NCBI GenBank assembly: GCA_028284445.1
Contig: JANQRS010000032.1
Location: forward strand, 1-64,000
Reading direction: 5' to 3'
Length of the DNA stretch: 64,000 bases
Source: Calditrichia bacterium
GTDB taxonomy: Bacteria > Calditrichota > Calditrichia > RBG-13-44-9 > J075
Part shown: one piece after another, positions 27,887-36,034 of the stretch
Position numbering within the stretch: the first letter of the stretch is position 1
Layout of the letters: each line of letters begins with the position of its first letter
Program-made: the position numbers and the translations under genes
The notes under the pieces: generated by a model
What the model saw: the letters and a program-made list of their open reading frames with translations, nothing else
Told to the model about the DNA's origin: nothing
Database searches by the model: none

Positions 27887-28528
27887 TCACTCTCGCAATT
27901 GCAAAAATTGAACGAATAACTCTCTCGCATAATATGTTGCGAATCGATGCATCCGCGATATAGCTAAAATCGTGAACAGTGCTAACAAGATTAGTGACTG
28001 CCAGTACAAAAATCCTGAGTCAATTATGATTAAGAGAACACTGATGATCAATGCAATGGCAACTCCACGGAAAAAGCTATAATTTCCATTAAAAATTTCT
28101 AACCTTTCAACAGCATTAGCCTGTTGTAGGGCCGCATACATCTGTCTAGATATTGGAAACCAATTACGCTCACTATAATCGCTAAGACTTGGTTTTATCT
28201 CAAGTTTTAGCACATTAGCAATTTTTTGAGGCAGCATCTTGAGCTGCTCATCATTGAGAAATCGACTGCCTTTCATTTTGATAACCCAATTCGTTGGCAT
28301 GCCGCCAAACGGCCACCACCAAATTTTCTCGAAAATATTGCCGACTGCCTGCAAAAGATGTCCAATCACATAAGCAATTATAACAACTATTCCAAACCCC
28401 CCCAGCGATAGGTTTTTGAAATCCAACATCTTATCTGTATCAGGAAAGATTTGAGTAATAGCTAATGTCAGAACAATTCCTGGTGCTGTAATCCCCACAA
28501 ACTCATGAAAGCTGAATTTTCTATGCAT
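27887..28528 (-). CDS. Membrane protein of the defence-type operon
   Basis: 213 residues with about four hydrophobic segments: FVGITAPGIVLTLAITQIF, GGFGIVVIIAYVIGHLL, then after a soluble loop of about 90 residues VAIALIISVLLIIIDSGF and LILLALFTILAIS. No known domain is recognised. It is coupled to the MBL gene (24 bp) and lies 109 bp after the E2-E1-JAB gene. It may anchor the MBL protein or be a membrane effector. Confidence 0.65.
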   Translation of the reverse strand: MHRKFSFHEFVGITAPGIVLTLAITQIFPDTDKMLDFKNLSLGGFGIVVIIAYVIGHLLQAVGNIFEKIWWWPFGGMPTNWVIKMKGSRFLNDEQLKMLPQKIANVLKLEIKPSLSDYSERNWFPISRQMYAALQQANAVERLEIFNGNYSFFRGVAIALIISVLLIIIDSGFLYWQSLILLALFTILAISRMHRFATYYARELFVQFLQLRE

Positions 28529-28637
28529 CCTTTTACCTCAATCGTGTAAAAATTACAACAATATATAACTTTTATTCTCGCGAGCAAGGTTGCATTGGAC
28601 CAAAAATTCTTACAAATTGCTCAGAAAAGATCACCTC

Positions 28638-30908
28638 TTAGCAAAAGATGGTTTTAACAATCACTTTATCTTCTTCACACAAAACAAAACTTAATTCATG
28701 TTTGTCACCCACTATAACCATCAAAGAGGGGAGCATATCTTGATTCATTATCCCTGAGAGCATTTCTGATGCCTGCCAATCCGTACTGCTTGGCCTACTA
28801 TCACTTCCTTTTGGATGCGAATGCCATTCTCCAACATATTCAAGATTGTTCATTGTGATTTGTTGAATGATTTGCAGTTTTTCGCTTAGGCCTTTAAATC
28901 CACGAATGTACAAATTGGGCCACTCTATACTGTCAGGAGGGGAAGAGAGACTGTCTATCATATAAACTATTTTCCGCGACGTATCAAATGAACCTACTAA
29001 GACCCCTCCAGTTTCGGATGGCAGTTTTTCATTTCGTTCTCCTAACAGCTTGTTAATTAGTGCCTCATCAGTGCGAATTTTCCATTCACCAACATTTTCT
29101 GCTATAAGGACCGGGGCTGGAAACAGATCGCAGCTTACCGAGAGATCTTGCTCGTTTATTTGCCAAATTCCTATTTTTGAGTCCGGATTATCTAGGGAAT
29201 TCTGAAATACCCGGCTTCCAATTCCTGCATGTATTGCCACAGAATTCTGAGGAATTCTGCTTGTAATATCACGGCATCCTATCGCGTAGCGAACCCTCTC
29301 ATTCGGCCTGCGAAGGTGGTTGGAATACTCGGGTTGATTAATGAGATGTCGATAGTATTGCATTTCCAGCAAGTCGAGCGGTGTCTCTCGATTCTTGTCT
29401 TCTATTAGCACGACCAAATCTGACCCAACAGGGTTTAGAAAAGCGGAAATCATACGAGCGTTTGTTTTAACGTCAAGGGCCAGGTAGCGAGCTACTGCAA
29501 TAGATGTTGAACAATCCAGAATAACATCAGCATTTTCAAAAGACTTTTGAACCTCGTCCTCAGAGTTATGTGAACGAACAACATCTATATCAAATGTATT
29601 TACGATGGGCTTAAACGAAATATCGTTATTGACAAATATTTCTAAGGCTTTTACTTTTTTGCTTCCAACAAGAAAATCATTATAGGGCAAAGCATGCCGG
29701 GCAAAATTGTGTGGGAGCAGGATGTCATAGTCAAACAACGCCCATTTACCTATTCCGCATTTTGTCAGATTAACACAAATTTGCGAGCCTAATGCGCCAG
29801 TGCCAACAAGAGAAATCTGTGTATTAATAAATGGCTCTGGCAAGCCGTTTAACACCGATGCATACTCCTGTGAAAAAGCACGATGAGGCTTAAAAAGGGC
29901 AATATTTAACTCTTCACCGCCTCTATTGATATCGTATTCTAATAAAATACCTGGTTCACCATTTCGGACCTCCCAAACTCCAATTTTTTCCCCAATTTCT
30001 AAAATTGTATGTGGACAGAGAAAAACCCAGGTGTCGGTATCCTCCGATTGCCTGTCCGCTCGACGCTTCTTCGGGAGAATTAATACAATTATCAAATAAG
30101 AGTTTAAAACCGTAGAGTATGGTTTGTTGTTCGCTAAAGCCGCGCAACGGTTTCTGAGTTCTTTCAGCAAATGGATTCCCGCTTTGTCCACCAATGAACT
30201 CAATGCAGGAATGCTCCTGGGATTCTTGCTTATTACACCGTGCTGTTGTGGTTCGCCCTCAAGAACCAGGACCGAAGAGAGTTTATCATTGGGTTCATCA
30301 TTTATAGATTCCGCGGTCAGACCTTTGACAATCAGAGTATTACGTTCTCCATATCTGTGCGCAATATAGGATGCGTGTATTTTTGTTCCATCCGGCTGGA
30401 ATAGTTCATCGGGCAAAACTATATTCCCATCCGGATTACCCAAAAGGGGTTCTAAAGGTTGGTCATCTTGATGTAATTGGCCTTTTGCTGTCAGAGCAAG
30501 CCATTCACGAATTCTATTCAAAAGAAAAGTTGGCGTCCATCTGAGCTTAATTTCTTCGTACGGCTCTTCAAAAAGACAGAGACTCCGAGGAAACTCAAAT
30601 AGACGGAGATTTAAATGGGGTACTTCCGGAAAATCTCTTCTCACTGCTAACACTTCTGGCTGTTCGGAATCAGTAGGGTCAAAGCACACTGCAATCCGTT
30701 CATCCCTCCTAATATCATATACCTTAATACGCGGTAACTCAACCTCTACCTCAAGAACCACAACTTCTGATTGTTCATCTACCCGTTTACATTCAACTAA
30801 ACGCACATACGGAATCTTACCTATTGTGGCAACAAGGTCAACGGCTTTGGCTACACGCAATTCTTCGGTTTTTATAGTGTCCCCATTCGCCTCAAAATTC
30901 TCCAGCAT
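28638..30908 (-). CDS. E2-E1-JAB triple-fusion ubiquitin-like conjugation/deconjugation protein
   Basis: 756 residues with three modules. (1) E2-like fold at about 20-150, with candidate active Cys111 in PRSLCLFEEP and a following W-rich helix. (2) E1/ThiF adenylating domain at about 360-600: nucleotide loop VGTGALGS (368-375), FDYDILLPHN and a candidate catalytic Cys545 in AIGCRDITS. (3) JAB/JAMM metalloprotease at about 625-750: Glu632, then HSHP (696-699) spaced seven residues from SSTD (707-710), the full zinc motif. E2+E1+JAB fusions beside MBL genes are known from comparative surveys of bacterial ubiquitin-like systems, and an MBL gene lies 1 bp upstream. No ubiquitin-like gene is seen in the operon. 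A role in protein tagging during phage defence, as for CBASS Cap2/Cap3, is inference. Confidence 0.9.
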   Translation of the reverse strand: MLENFEANGDTIKTEELRVAKAVDLVATIGKIPYVRLVECKRVDEQSEVVVLEVEVELPRIKVYDIRRDERIAVCFDPTDSEQPEVLAVRRDFPEVPHLNLRLFEFPRSLCLFEEPYEEIKLRWTPTFLLNRIREWLALTAKGQLHQDDQPLEPLLGNPDGNIVLPDELFQPDGTKIHASYIAHRYGERNTLIVKGLTAESINDEPNDKLSSVLVLEGEPQQHGVISKNPRSIPALSSLVDKAGIHLLKELRNRCAALANNKPYSTVLNSYLIIVLILPKKRRADRQSEDTDTWVFLCPHTILEIGEKIGVWEVRNGEPGILLEYDINRGGEELNIALFKPHRAFSQEYASVLNGLPEPFINTQISLVGTGALGSQICVNLTKCGIGKWALFDYDILLPHNFARHALPYNDFLVGSKKVKALEIFVNNDISFKPIVNTFDIDVVRSHNSEDEVQKSFENADVILDCSTSIAVARYLALDVKTNARMISAFLNPVGSDLVVLIEDKNRETPLDLLEMQYYRHLINQPEYSNHLRRPNERVRYAIGCRDITSRIPQNSVAIHAGIGSRVFQNSLDNPDSKIGIWQINEQDLSVSCDLFPAPVLIAENVGEWKIRTDEALINKLLGERNEKLPSETGGVLVGSFDTSRKIVYMIDSLSSPPDSIEWPNLYIRGFKGLSEKLQIIQQITMNNLEYVGEWHSHPKGSDSRPSSTDWQASEMLSGIMNQDMLPSLMVIVGDKHELSFVLCEEDKVIVKTIFC

Positions 30909-30909
30909 A

Positions 30910-32022
30910 TTAACCTGCCCTTGGTGTTATTCTACTTGTAATTATGGATGCCGCGCTGACAGTCTTCTTTATCAATGTATGCCCATTGCTGTCAATTGCA
31001 ATCACGAGCGGTTCCGGCCTGCTGATTGAAGGATGTTCCATTGTAACTTTAAACTCGCCTTCATTACCGGCAGCTACCGCCCTGTAGCAATTTGCAGCTT
31101 GTCGGTGAGGCGGTTGATCATCATCGTCATTTTGGGGTATAGGTTTGCTTGGTGAAATTAACAAACCGCTATCTTGTCCGTGATCCAGTAACCATTGTAC
31201 CTCAGGTATTGGTTTGGTAACGTCCATGCCTTTTTCGCTGCTTAATGACAAGTAACTACAGTGGTGTGGAATTTTAGATATATGCCATTTGAGCCGTTCT
31301 TCATTATTATGATATTTGGTAATATTCACAATTTCTTTCCATATTTCATGCGTAGTATCAGCGGTCAGGAGAAAATAAGTTAATTCACCTTCGCAATTGA
31401 ATGTGGCTTGAAGGACAAGAGATGCTTCATTCCGATTAATCGATGTACCGTCCTCCTGAGTAATTGCGAAGGGAGAGTGTACAAAAAACTCGATTCCATC
31501 ATCAGCCAATCCGTATCCTGGTATAATTTGGCCCGCGTCGGTGATGAGATGTCTTCGATCCTCAATTGATATTCCCTCTCCTTCTAACCATGATTGTAAT
31601 CGTGCAGGCCGGGAAAAGACCCTAATACCTGAACCGTTTTTCAGCCTGTACCTGGCCTCAGCCCTAAGGACTGCTGCCTCACCGGTGAGAGCTTCCTCCA
31701 ATATTACTGCTGCCGGCACCCACAGTTCTTTAATCTTAATCCGGTGTTCATCTTGATACTTCTTTGCATGTTCAAGATAGAAGAATTCGGTTGATCTATG
31801 ATAATGATCCTTATCCAAATGAGTAAAAGCAACCGCATCTAAATAATTGCGATCCGCCTCATCTAAATTCTTGCGTAATTCAGCTTCAAGGTCAATCCGT
31901 TTGTCATCCTCATTCTTTGGGTCGTGAACGTTAGCATAATCAAAAAGCAGTTTACGACCGCATTCAAGATCAATTAGATATGAATCAGCGTTACCAATTG
32001 GGAAAAAAGTGATTTTATGCAT
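30910..32022 (-). CDS. Metallo-beta-lactamase-fold protein partnered with the E2-E1-JAB fusion
   Basis: 370 residues. The N-terminal strand ITFFPIGNADSYLIDL leads to the metal motif FTHLDKDHYH (His68, Asp70, Asp72, His73, an HxDxDH variant). LTADTTHE and KIPHHCSYLS supply the later metal ligands. The fold is MBL of the ComEC/competence type, but the C-terminal 100 residues add a beta region (EFKVTMEHP) not seen in the second MBL of this operon. Its stop is 1 bp from the start of the E2-E1-JAB gene, so the two are certainly co-translated. Pairing of MBL with E2-E1-JAB fusions has been described; the substrate is unknown. Confidence 0.85.
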   Translation of the reverse strand: MHKITFFPIGNADSYLIDLECGRKLLFDYANVHDPKNEDDKRIDLEAELRKNLDEADRNYLDAVAFTHLDKDHYHRSTEFFYLEHAKKYQDEHRIKIKELWVPAAVILEEALTGEAAVLRAEARYRLKNGSGIRVFSRPARLQSWLEGEGISIEDRRHLITDAGQIIPGYGLADDGIEFFVHSPFAITQEDGTSINRNEASLVLQATFNCEGELTYFLLTADTTHEIWKEIVNITKYHNNEERLKWHISKIPHHCSYLSLSSEKGMDVTKPIPEVQWLLDHGQDSGLLISPSKPIPQNDDDDQPPHRQAANCYRAVAAGNEGEFKVTMEHPSISRPEPLVIAIDSNGHTLIKKTVSAASIITSRITPRAG

Positions 32023-32123
32023 GAAATTGCTCCTTAATCTAGAATTTTAATTCTGTTAAATGCCATTATGAGATCTGCCCAATTCTGCTTCCATGAAGCA
32101 GATGAAGCAGGCTGCAAAAAATT

Positions 32124-32672
32124 TTATGTGCAGACTTTATACATATACTCAACTCCCCCGCTTTTCTGTCCAACTTCCTTTCGCGTTATAGCACACATTT
32201 CATATAGGTTGGATAAACGGTTATTACAAGTTGTTATTCCTATCCGCAATCTGTGTGCCAATTCTCTTGCTGTAGCTTCCTCAACCTCAATTAAAGCCGC
32301 AATCGTCTCTTTTGCTAACTGAGAGTATTTTCCAATTAAATCCCATTCATCCTGAGAATTGGTTATTAATGCAAATTTTTTATGGTCCTTTAAAGAAAGA
32401 GACAGGTTTTGTCGTACATAATCATCAATATTAATCAAAAGTACTTGGGGACGATTCATCTCTAGTGTAAGATCAGACAGTAGTTTAACAAATGCTTCCC
32501 GAGCGAAAGAAACATCGGTTACTTCCACACGTTTGAAGTCTAGCTTTACGCATTCAATTTCCCGATGGTCAGCAATCTTCTTTAGTATGTTCCCCCGTAA
32601 TTGCACACCTGCTTCATTAAACCAAAGACGTTTCTTTTTCCCAGTTTCAATATATATGTCAATTTCCAGCAT
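32124..32672 (-). CDS. STAS-like (DUF4325-type) domain plus winged helix
   Basis: 182 residues. The first 110 form a STAS-like alpha/beta domain (LDFKRVEVTDVSFAREAF, which resembles DUF4325). The rest is a winged helix (EATARELAHRLRIGITTCNNRLSNL, then a wing). DUF4325 proteins typically pair with a neighbouring HATPase protein in an antisigma/anti-antisigma-like switch. That partner is the gene immediately upstream, 71 bp away. The attached winged helix suggests DNA binding, so it may regulate the defence-type operon. Confidence 0.75.
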   Translation of the reverse strand: MLEIDIYIETGKKKRLWFNEAGVQLRGNILKKIADHREIECVKLDFKRVEVTDVSFAREAFVKLLSDLTLEMNRPQVLLINIDDYVRQNLSLSLKDHKKFALITNSQDEWDLIGKYSQLAKETIAALIEVEEATARELAHRLRIGITTCNNRLSNLYEMCAITRKEVGQKSGGVEYMYKVCT

Positions 32673-32743
32673 AGCCCTCCTTCATGTCTTTCACTGAAAC
32701 GGATGATAAAGAATTCTCTTGCATTTGTCAACACAAAACCACT

Positions 32744-33622
32744 TTAATTTGATGGAAAATTCACAAAAATTTGCGTGCCAGAGAAAAACTCTCCTATCCC
32801 TGCTGTGCCTCTTCCTTTATGAACCGTCACAGATACCCACGCGGAATTGGATCTAATAAACAACTGTGCATGATGTTTTTTGGCTAGACGAACACAATGT
32901 GATAAGCCCTCACCACGTCCTGCCTTTACCCCTTGCCGGGAGACTCCTTTTTTCACTGATTCTAAAATTGCTTCGATGTCAGTTAACTCATTGTCCGTGT
33001 AGTCAGGAGAAAGTCGAATTGTTTCTGGAATCCCGACGCCAGCATCCGCAATAACCAACTGCATTAATTGTTTCCGGCGATAGTTTTGAATAGATACCAA
33101 CCCGGCACGCTTTGATTCACTATGATAAAAAATGTTTTGAAGCATTTCGGAAACCATGGTACAAATGTCCTTTACCTGGTCTCCACTATATGTTGTATTT
33201 TTTGTGATAGCTTTCTCCACTAGTTCAATCACCTCATACGCATGCTCCATATCCTTGACATCAGTGACTTCCAAAATAGCCTCATTCTTTCCACGTAAAG
33301 ATTTTTTTGTCTTAGGCCTAAATGGATAATATGTAACAGAACCGGGCAAACTTTCAAAGAAGCCCAACCTGGCCAAGATATACATATGCGAGCTAAGTTT
33401 TGGGCCGTTACCCACTTTGAATGAAACACGCTTACACCAATCACGAATAATTGTCTCAGTCAAGAGCAACAATTGGATCATTGCAAACGATGATATAAAC
33501 TCCGTGCCACTCAAATCGAATTGCAATGTCCTTGTGGGCGCGTACTGATATTGATAGCAGTTTTCGAGTACCGCTTCAAACTCAATTTCAGTCAGTTGTT
33601 GAGGTAGAGGAATTACTTCCAC
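32744..33622 (-). CDS. STAS-like plus histidine-kinase-type ATPase
   Basis: 292 residues. Residues 1-110 resemble a STAS domain (LQFDLSGTEFISSFAM). Residues 145-285 form a GHKL ATPase: N-box MVSEMLQNIFYHSES, G1 box IADAGVGIPE and G2-like GRGEGLSHCVRLA. No His phosphoacceptor domain is present, so it is not a classical sensor kinase but an SpoIIAB/RsbW-like regulatory ATPase. It is followed by a STAS-like/winged-helix gene, a known pairing in defence islands. Confidence 0.82.
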   Translation of the reverse strand: MEVIPLPQQLTEIEFEAVLENCYQYQYAPTRTLQFDLSGTEFISSFAMIQLLLLTETIIRDWCKRVSFKVGNGPKLSSHMYILARLGFFESLPGSVTYYPFRPKTKKSLRGKNEAILEVTDVKDMEHAYEVIELVEKAITKNTTYSGDQVKDICTMVSEMLQNIFYHSESKRAGLVSIQNYRRKQLMQLVIADAGVGIPETIRLSPDYTDNELTDIEAILESVKKGVSRQGVKAGRGEGLSHCVRLAKKHHAQLFIRSNSAWVSVTVHKGRGTAGIGEFFSGTQIFVNFPSN

Positions 33623-33739
33623 TAAATCACTCCCGCGTAGGAATTGTACGTTCAGCTAACACAATACTTAATTATGCGTATTACGGTAACACGGAATCAG
33701 GAGACGTTTCTGTAGACATCTGAATAATTTTCAAAATGA

Positions 33740-34642
33740 CTACCGCTTGTAAAGACACCTTACCTCCATCCGCCGTTTACCAATTTCAATCTCCACAAAC
33801 TGCTGCAGCGGGAAGGAACTCTGATCAAACAGTTGCTTCCAGTCTCGATATTTACACTCATCTTCAGATTTGGAAAGGTCTAAAAGCCGCAATTCTCCAT
33901 CGTCGTTGATTTCATGAAATACCAAAGTATTCTCTTTCGTTTTCCACATGTCGCAACAAATCACTAGGGGATCGCAAATCTTGACGCTTTCCTCCTTTTC
34001 AATCGGATCAAATAATGGCCAAAATAAGAAATAATATCGATGAGGCGAGAGTCGATTCTCAAACCACAATAATTCTGCTCGAAATATAATCAAGCGCTGT
34101 TTCTGCCACTCTAATATCGCTCCATCATTAACCACTTGTTTCAATATTCGCTGACAGCAACGAATCTCACGCTTCCTTTTCTTTCGTAACTCATCATCCT
34201 CGTAAAGGTCATTAATGATTTCTATAATCCTTTGAATAAGCCCTAACGCCAAATAACCAACTTGATAATGAGCCTTGAGGTGGCCTACATGGTTTCTCAA
34301 ATTGACTAAACCATCCGTAATACGCTTTTGATCTTCAAATAGGCCCCTGTTCTGCCCCCAGCTAATAAGCGCTGTGAGTGTGTGTTCCGATGGTGTGCCT
34401 TCCAATTCAATATGCCGTCGGTGCAGTGACATTTCTAAAGTCAATAGTGCCCTTTCGTAAGCGGCATCCAAGAAATCATATTCATGATAACTGTGATGGA
34501 TTAACTTTCTGACTAAATCAAATCGCTGAGTAACCTCTTTATCAACTTGTGGATGAAATTCAATCCTGGGCAAGAAGTGGTCAAAATCTTGCTTTGAATG
34601 AATGTTCCAGCATTTCCAAATATTGTCTTGCTTAGAGCCCAT
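33740..34642 (-). CDS. HEPN-like protein at the head of the defence-type operon
   Basis: 300 residues, mostly helical in the first half. LVNLRNHVGHLK contains the HEPN signature R-N-x3-H (Arg116, Asn117, His121), the active site of many metal-independent RNases in defence and toxin-antitoxin systems. A beta-rich C-terminus follows (LVFHEINDDGELRLLDL). It is the first of eight minus-strand genes. It is likely an RNA-cleaving effector, or a HEPN subunit that regulates the others. Family assignment rests on that motif and helical context only. Confidence 0.62.
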   Translation of the reverse strand: MGSKQDNIWKCWNIHSKQDFDHFLPRIEFHPQVDKEVTQRFDLVRKLIHHSYHEYDFLDAAYERALLTLEMSLHRRHIELEGTPSEHTLTALISWGQNRGLFEDQKRITDGLVNLRNHVGHLKAHYQVGYLALGLIQRIIEIINDLYEDDELRKKRKREIRCCQRILKQVVNDGAILEWQKQRLIIFRAELLWFENRLSPHRYYFLFWPLFDPIEKEESVKICDPLVICCDMWKTKENTLVFHEINDDGELRLLDLSKSEDECKYRDWKQLFDQSSFPLQQFVEIEIGKRRMEVRCLYKR

Positions 34643-34856
34643 ATGAACTATTCTTCTATCTACTCATGGTTTAAAAAAGATGACCACTAATATATCCACT
34701 TGTCATATAAGCAGATAAATGGCATCAAGTTGTGATCGGGTATTTATTCGGCATTTTGGATTATTTTACGGAGGGAGCTGAGCAGGTTTTGCTCTGCCAG
34801 CAAGGCAAAGTAGCTCCCGGAAAGGAAATGAATCGTAGTAAGACTCCATGCAACGC

Positions 34857-34964
34857 TTAGCTTTTTACCTTCTTATTCTTGGTCGCATTCTTCAAATGAT
34901 CCGACCCGAGATGGACATAATTCATCATGATCCTCGGATGGCACAAATGCAGGATAGTACCAAG
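34857..34964 (-). pseudogene. 3' remnant of a tyrosine recombinase
   Basis: The minus strand encodes KLGTILHLCHPRIMMNYVHL, then GSDHLKNATKNKK and a stop (TAA 34857-34859). This matches the end of tyrosine integrases: the box around the second catalytic His, then the catalytic Tyr in NYVHL. A stop codon lies just upstream and everything before it is gone. It indicates an older integration event near the tRNA-Leu end of the island. Confidence 0.55.
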
Positions 34965-35065
34965 TTTTTAATAATCCTGGATGTTGAAATTTGTATAATT
35001 AGCACCACACACGGCTAAATTGCTTTCTTCTCAAAAGTATCGTTATTGCTTGACTACCTTAGTCC

Positions 35066-35148
35066 GGTATCGCCAAGGCACTACCACTCCATTTCCACCA
35101 AAAACCAGGCTAACTGAGCCTTATACAATCAGCCTTAAGTTCAATTTA
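35066..35148. repeat. Decayed copy of the tRNA-Leu 3'-flanking sequence
   Basis: Compared by eye with 35809-35892 this is a direct repeat, roughly 70 percent alike with about one gap. It shares GGTA-CGC, a CCATTT block, GGCT-A and AATCAGCCTTAA-TTCAAT. It lacks any tRNA sequence. The two copies flank the gene at 35277-35762. Confidence 0.5.
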
Positions 35149-35276
35149 TTTGAAACTTCCGACTGTCCTTTCTTGCATCAAACCGCTGAAAATAAATCGG
35201 TTTTCAAAAAACCACCAAACAAAGGTATTATTTAGATACCTATAGCAAACAAAATCCAATACAAATCAGAGGGGCC

Positions 35277-35762
35277 ATGGAAAAGATTAATTCGATTGAC
35301 AATGATAGTGCAGTTCCTTCAAATGAACAGAGCACTTATAAGATCAGAGTAGATTATTGGCTAAAGCGGCTAGACCATACTCTTAGTCATACCCAAATCG
35401 GAAGCCGGTTAATCTATGTTGTTGATGGTGCATTGTTGGCACTGCTCTATTTCTCTCTCAACACTTTTGGCACCAAACCCAGTACATTTTTTGTTATCGC
35501 CGTCGCGCTTCCTGTCTTATTTCTCAGCTTATTGAACTGGCTGCACGCCAGATTTATACTTGTCCAATATGCCTGGTACAAAGGTATTGACAAAAAACTC
35601 ATGACGTTGCTCAGTGAAACTGAAGCTGAGAATAAGTGGCAGGGCGGTTGGACTTCTAGCACTCACAGAATCTATGCAACTGTCCACTACGGAATCTTCT
35701 TCATACTATTATTCGTCGCTATTGGTATCGGATGTTATGGCCTTGAAATCCTGGCGTTTTAG
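35277..35762 (+). CDS. Small membrane protein
   Basis: 161 residues with three hydrophobic segments: LIYVVDGALLALLYFSL, FFVIAVALPVLFLSLLNWL and GIFFILLFVAIGIGCYGLEIL. A soluble loop of about 50 residues lies between the last two. No family recognised. It lies alone between two copies of the tRNA-Leu-flanking repeat, so it may be a single-gene cassette. It is plus strand, against the minus-strand block to its left. Confidence 0.6.
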   Translation: MEKINSIDNDSAVPSNEQSTYKIRVDYWLKRLDHTLSHTQIGSRLIYVVDGALLALLYFSLNTFGTKPSTFFVIAVALPVLFLSLLNWLHARFILVQYAWYKGIDKKLMTLLSETEAENKWQGGWTSSTHRIYATVHYGIFFILLFVAIGIGCYGLEILAF

Positions 35763-35808
35763 TATAGAAGCCAAGTTAAATGATTTTTCTGACCATTAAA
35801 AAAACCTC

Positions 35809-35892
35809 GGTACCGCTATAGTACCACCACCCCATTTTCTCAAAAAAGAAGGCTGACCGGAGCTCTCTCCAATCAGCCTTAAATTCAATAAA
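35809..35892. repeat. tRNA-Leu 3'-flanking sequence, second copy of the direct repeat
   Basis: This copy contains the tRNA-Leu terminator and directly adjoins the tRNA gene. Its partner is at 35066-35148. See that entry for the alignment. Confidence 0.5.
35842..35880 (-). terminator. Rho-independent terminator after tRNA-Leu
   Basis: On the minus strand AAGGCTGA pairs with TCAGCCTT (35873-35880 and 35849-35856), followed by CTTTTTTG. It begins 20 bp after the tRNA 3' end. A similar hairpin follows the tRNA-Leu remnant at 5.6 kb. Confidence 0.8.
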
Positions 35893-35899
35893 ATCAATG

Positions 35900-35985
35900 T
35901 ACCCGGGGCCGGACTCGAACCGGCACGGACAAAAGTGTCCGAGGGATTTTAAGTCCCTTGCGTCTACCAATTCCGCCACCCGGGC
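35900..35985 (-). tRNA. tRNA-Leu(UAA)
   Basis: An 86-nt class II tRNA on the minus strand. The acceptor arm is GCCCGGG with CCCGGGT (one G-U pair), discriminator A. The D-arm is GGCGGAATTGGTAGACGC, and the anticodon TAA lies in GACTTAAAATC. A long variable arm (CGGACACTTTTGTCCG) marks leucine, and TTCGAGT lies in the T-loop. The CCA end is not encoded. It appears intact and is the probable attachment site for the island on its 3' side. Confidence 0.95.
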
Positions 35986-35993
35986 AGAATATG

Positions 35994-36026
35994 TAAAAAA
36001 AGCACCCGGCAGACTGCCTAAGTGCT
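35994..36026 (-). terminator. Terminator-like hairpin between tRNA-Gly and tRNA-Leu
   Basis: On the minus strand AGCAC pairs with GTGCT, with an inner GGCAG/CTGCC stem, followed by T7. It sits just 9 nt before the 5' end of tRNA-Leu. It would stop read-through from the tRNA-Gly side, or serve as a processing hairpin in a tRNA operon. Confidence 0.6.
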
Positions 36027-36034
36027 TTATTTCG

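Larger units (their letters stand above)
34643..35276. other. Gene-poor border with integrase debris and a repeat
   Basis: The promoter of the defence-type block should lie at 34643-34800. Further right are the integrase remnant at 34857-34964 and a decayed repeat of the tRNA-Leu-flanking sequence at 35066-35148. No intact gene is supported. Confidence 0.5.
5721..35900. mobile_element. Probable genomic island at tRNA-Leu(UAA)
   Basis: The borders are inferred from the direct repeat of the tRNA-Leu 3' half (5665-5720 and 35901-35956). Inside are an integrase, excisionase, Rep_trans-like initiator and FtsK-like ATPase (17.0-21.0 kb), a toxin-antitoxin pair, a defence-type gene block and a decayed second integrase end at 34857-34964. 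The intact integrase lies 11 kb from the nearer border, which is unusual. The island may therefore be composite, with a smaller integrative element (about 16-25 kb) nested in older cargo. Confidence 0.6.
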
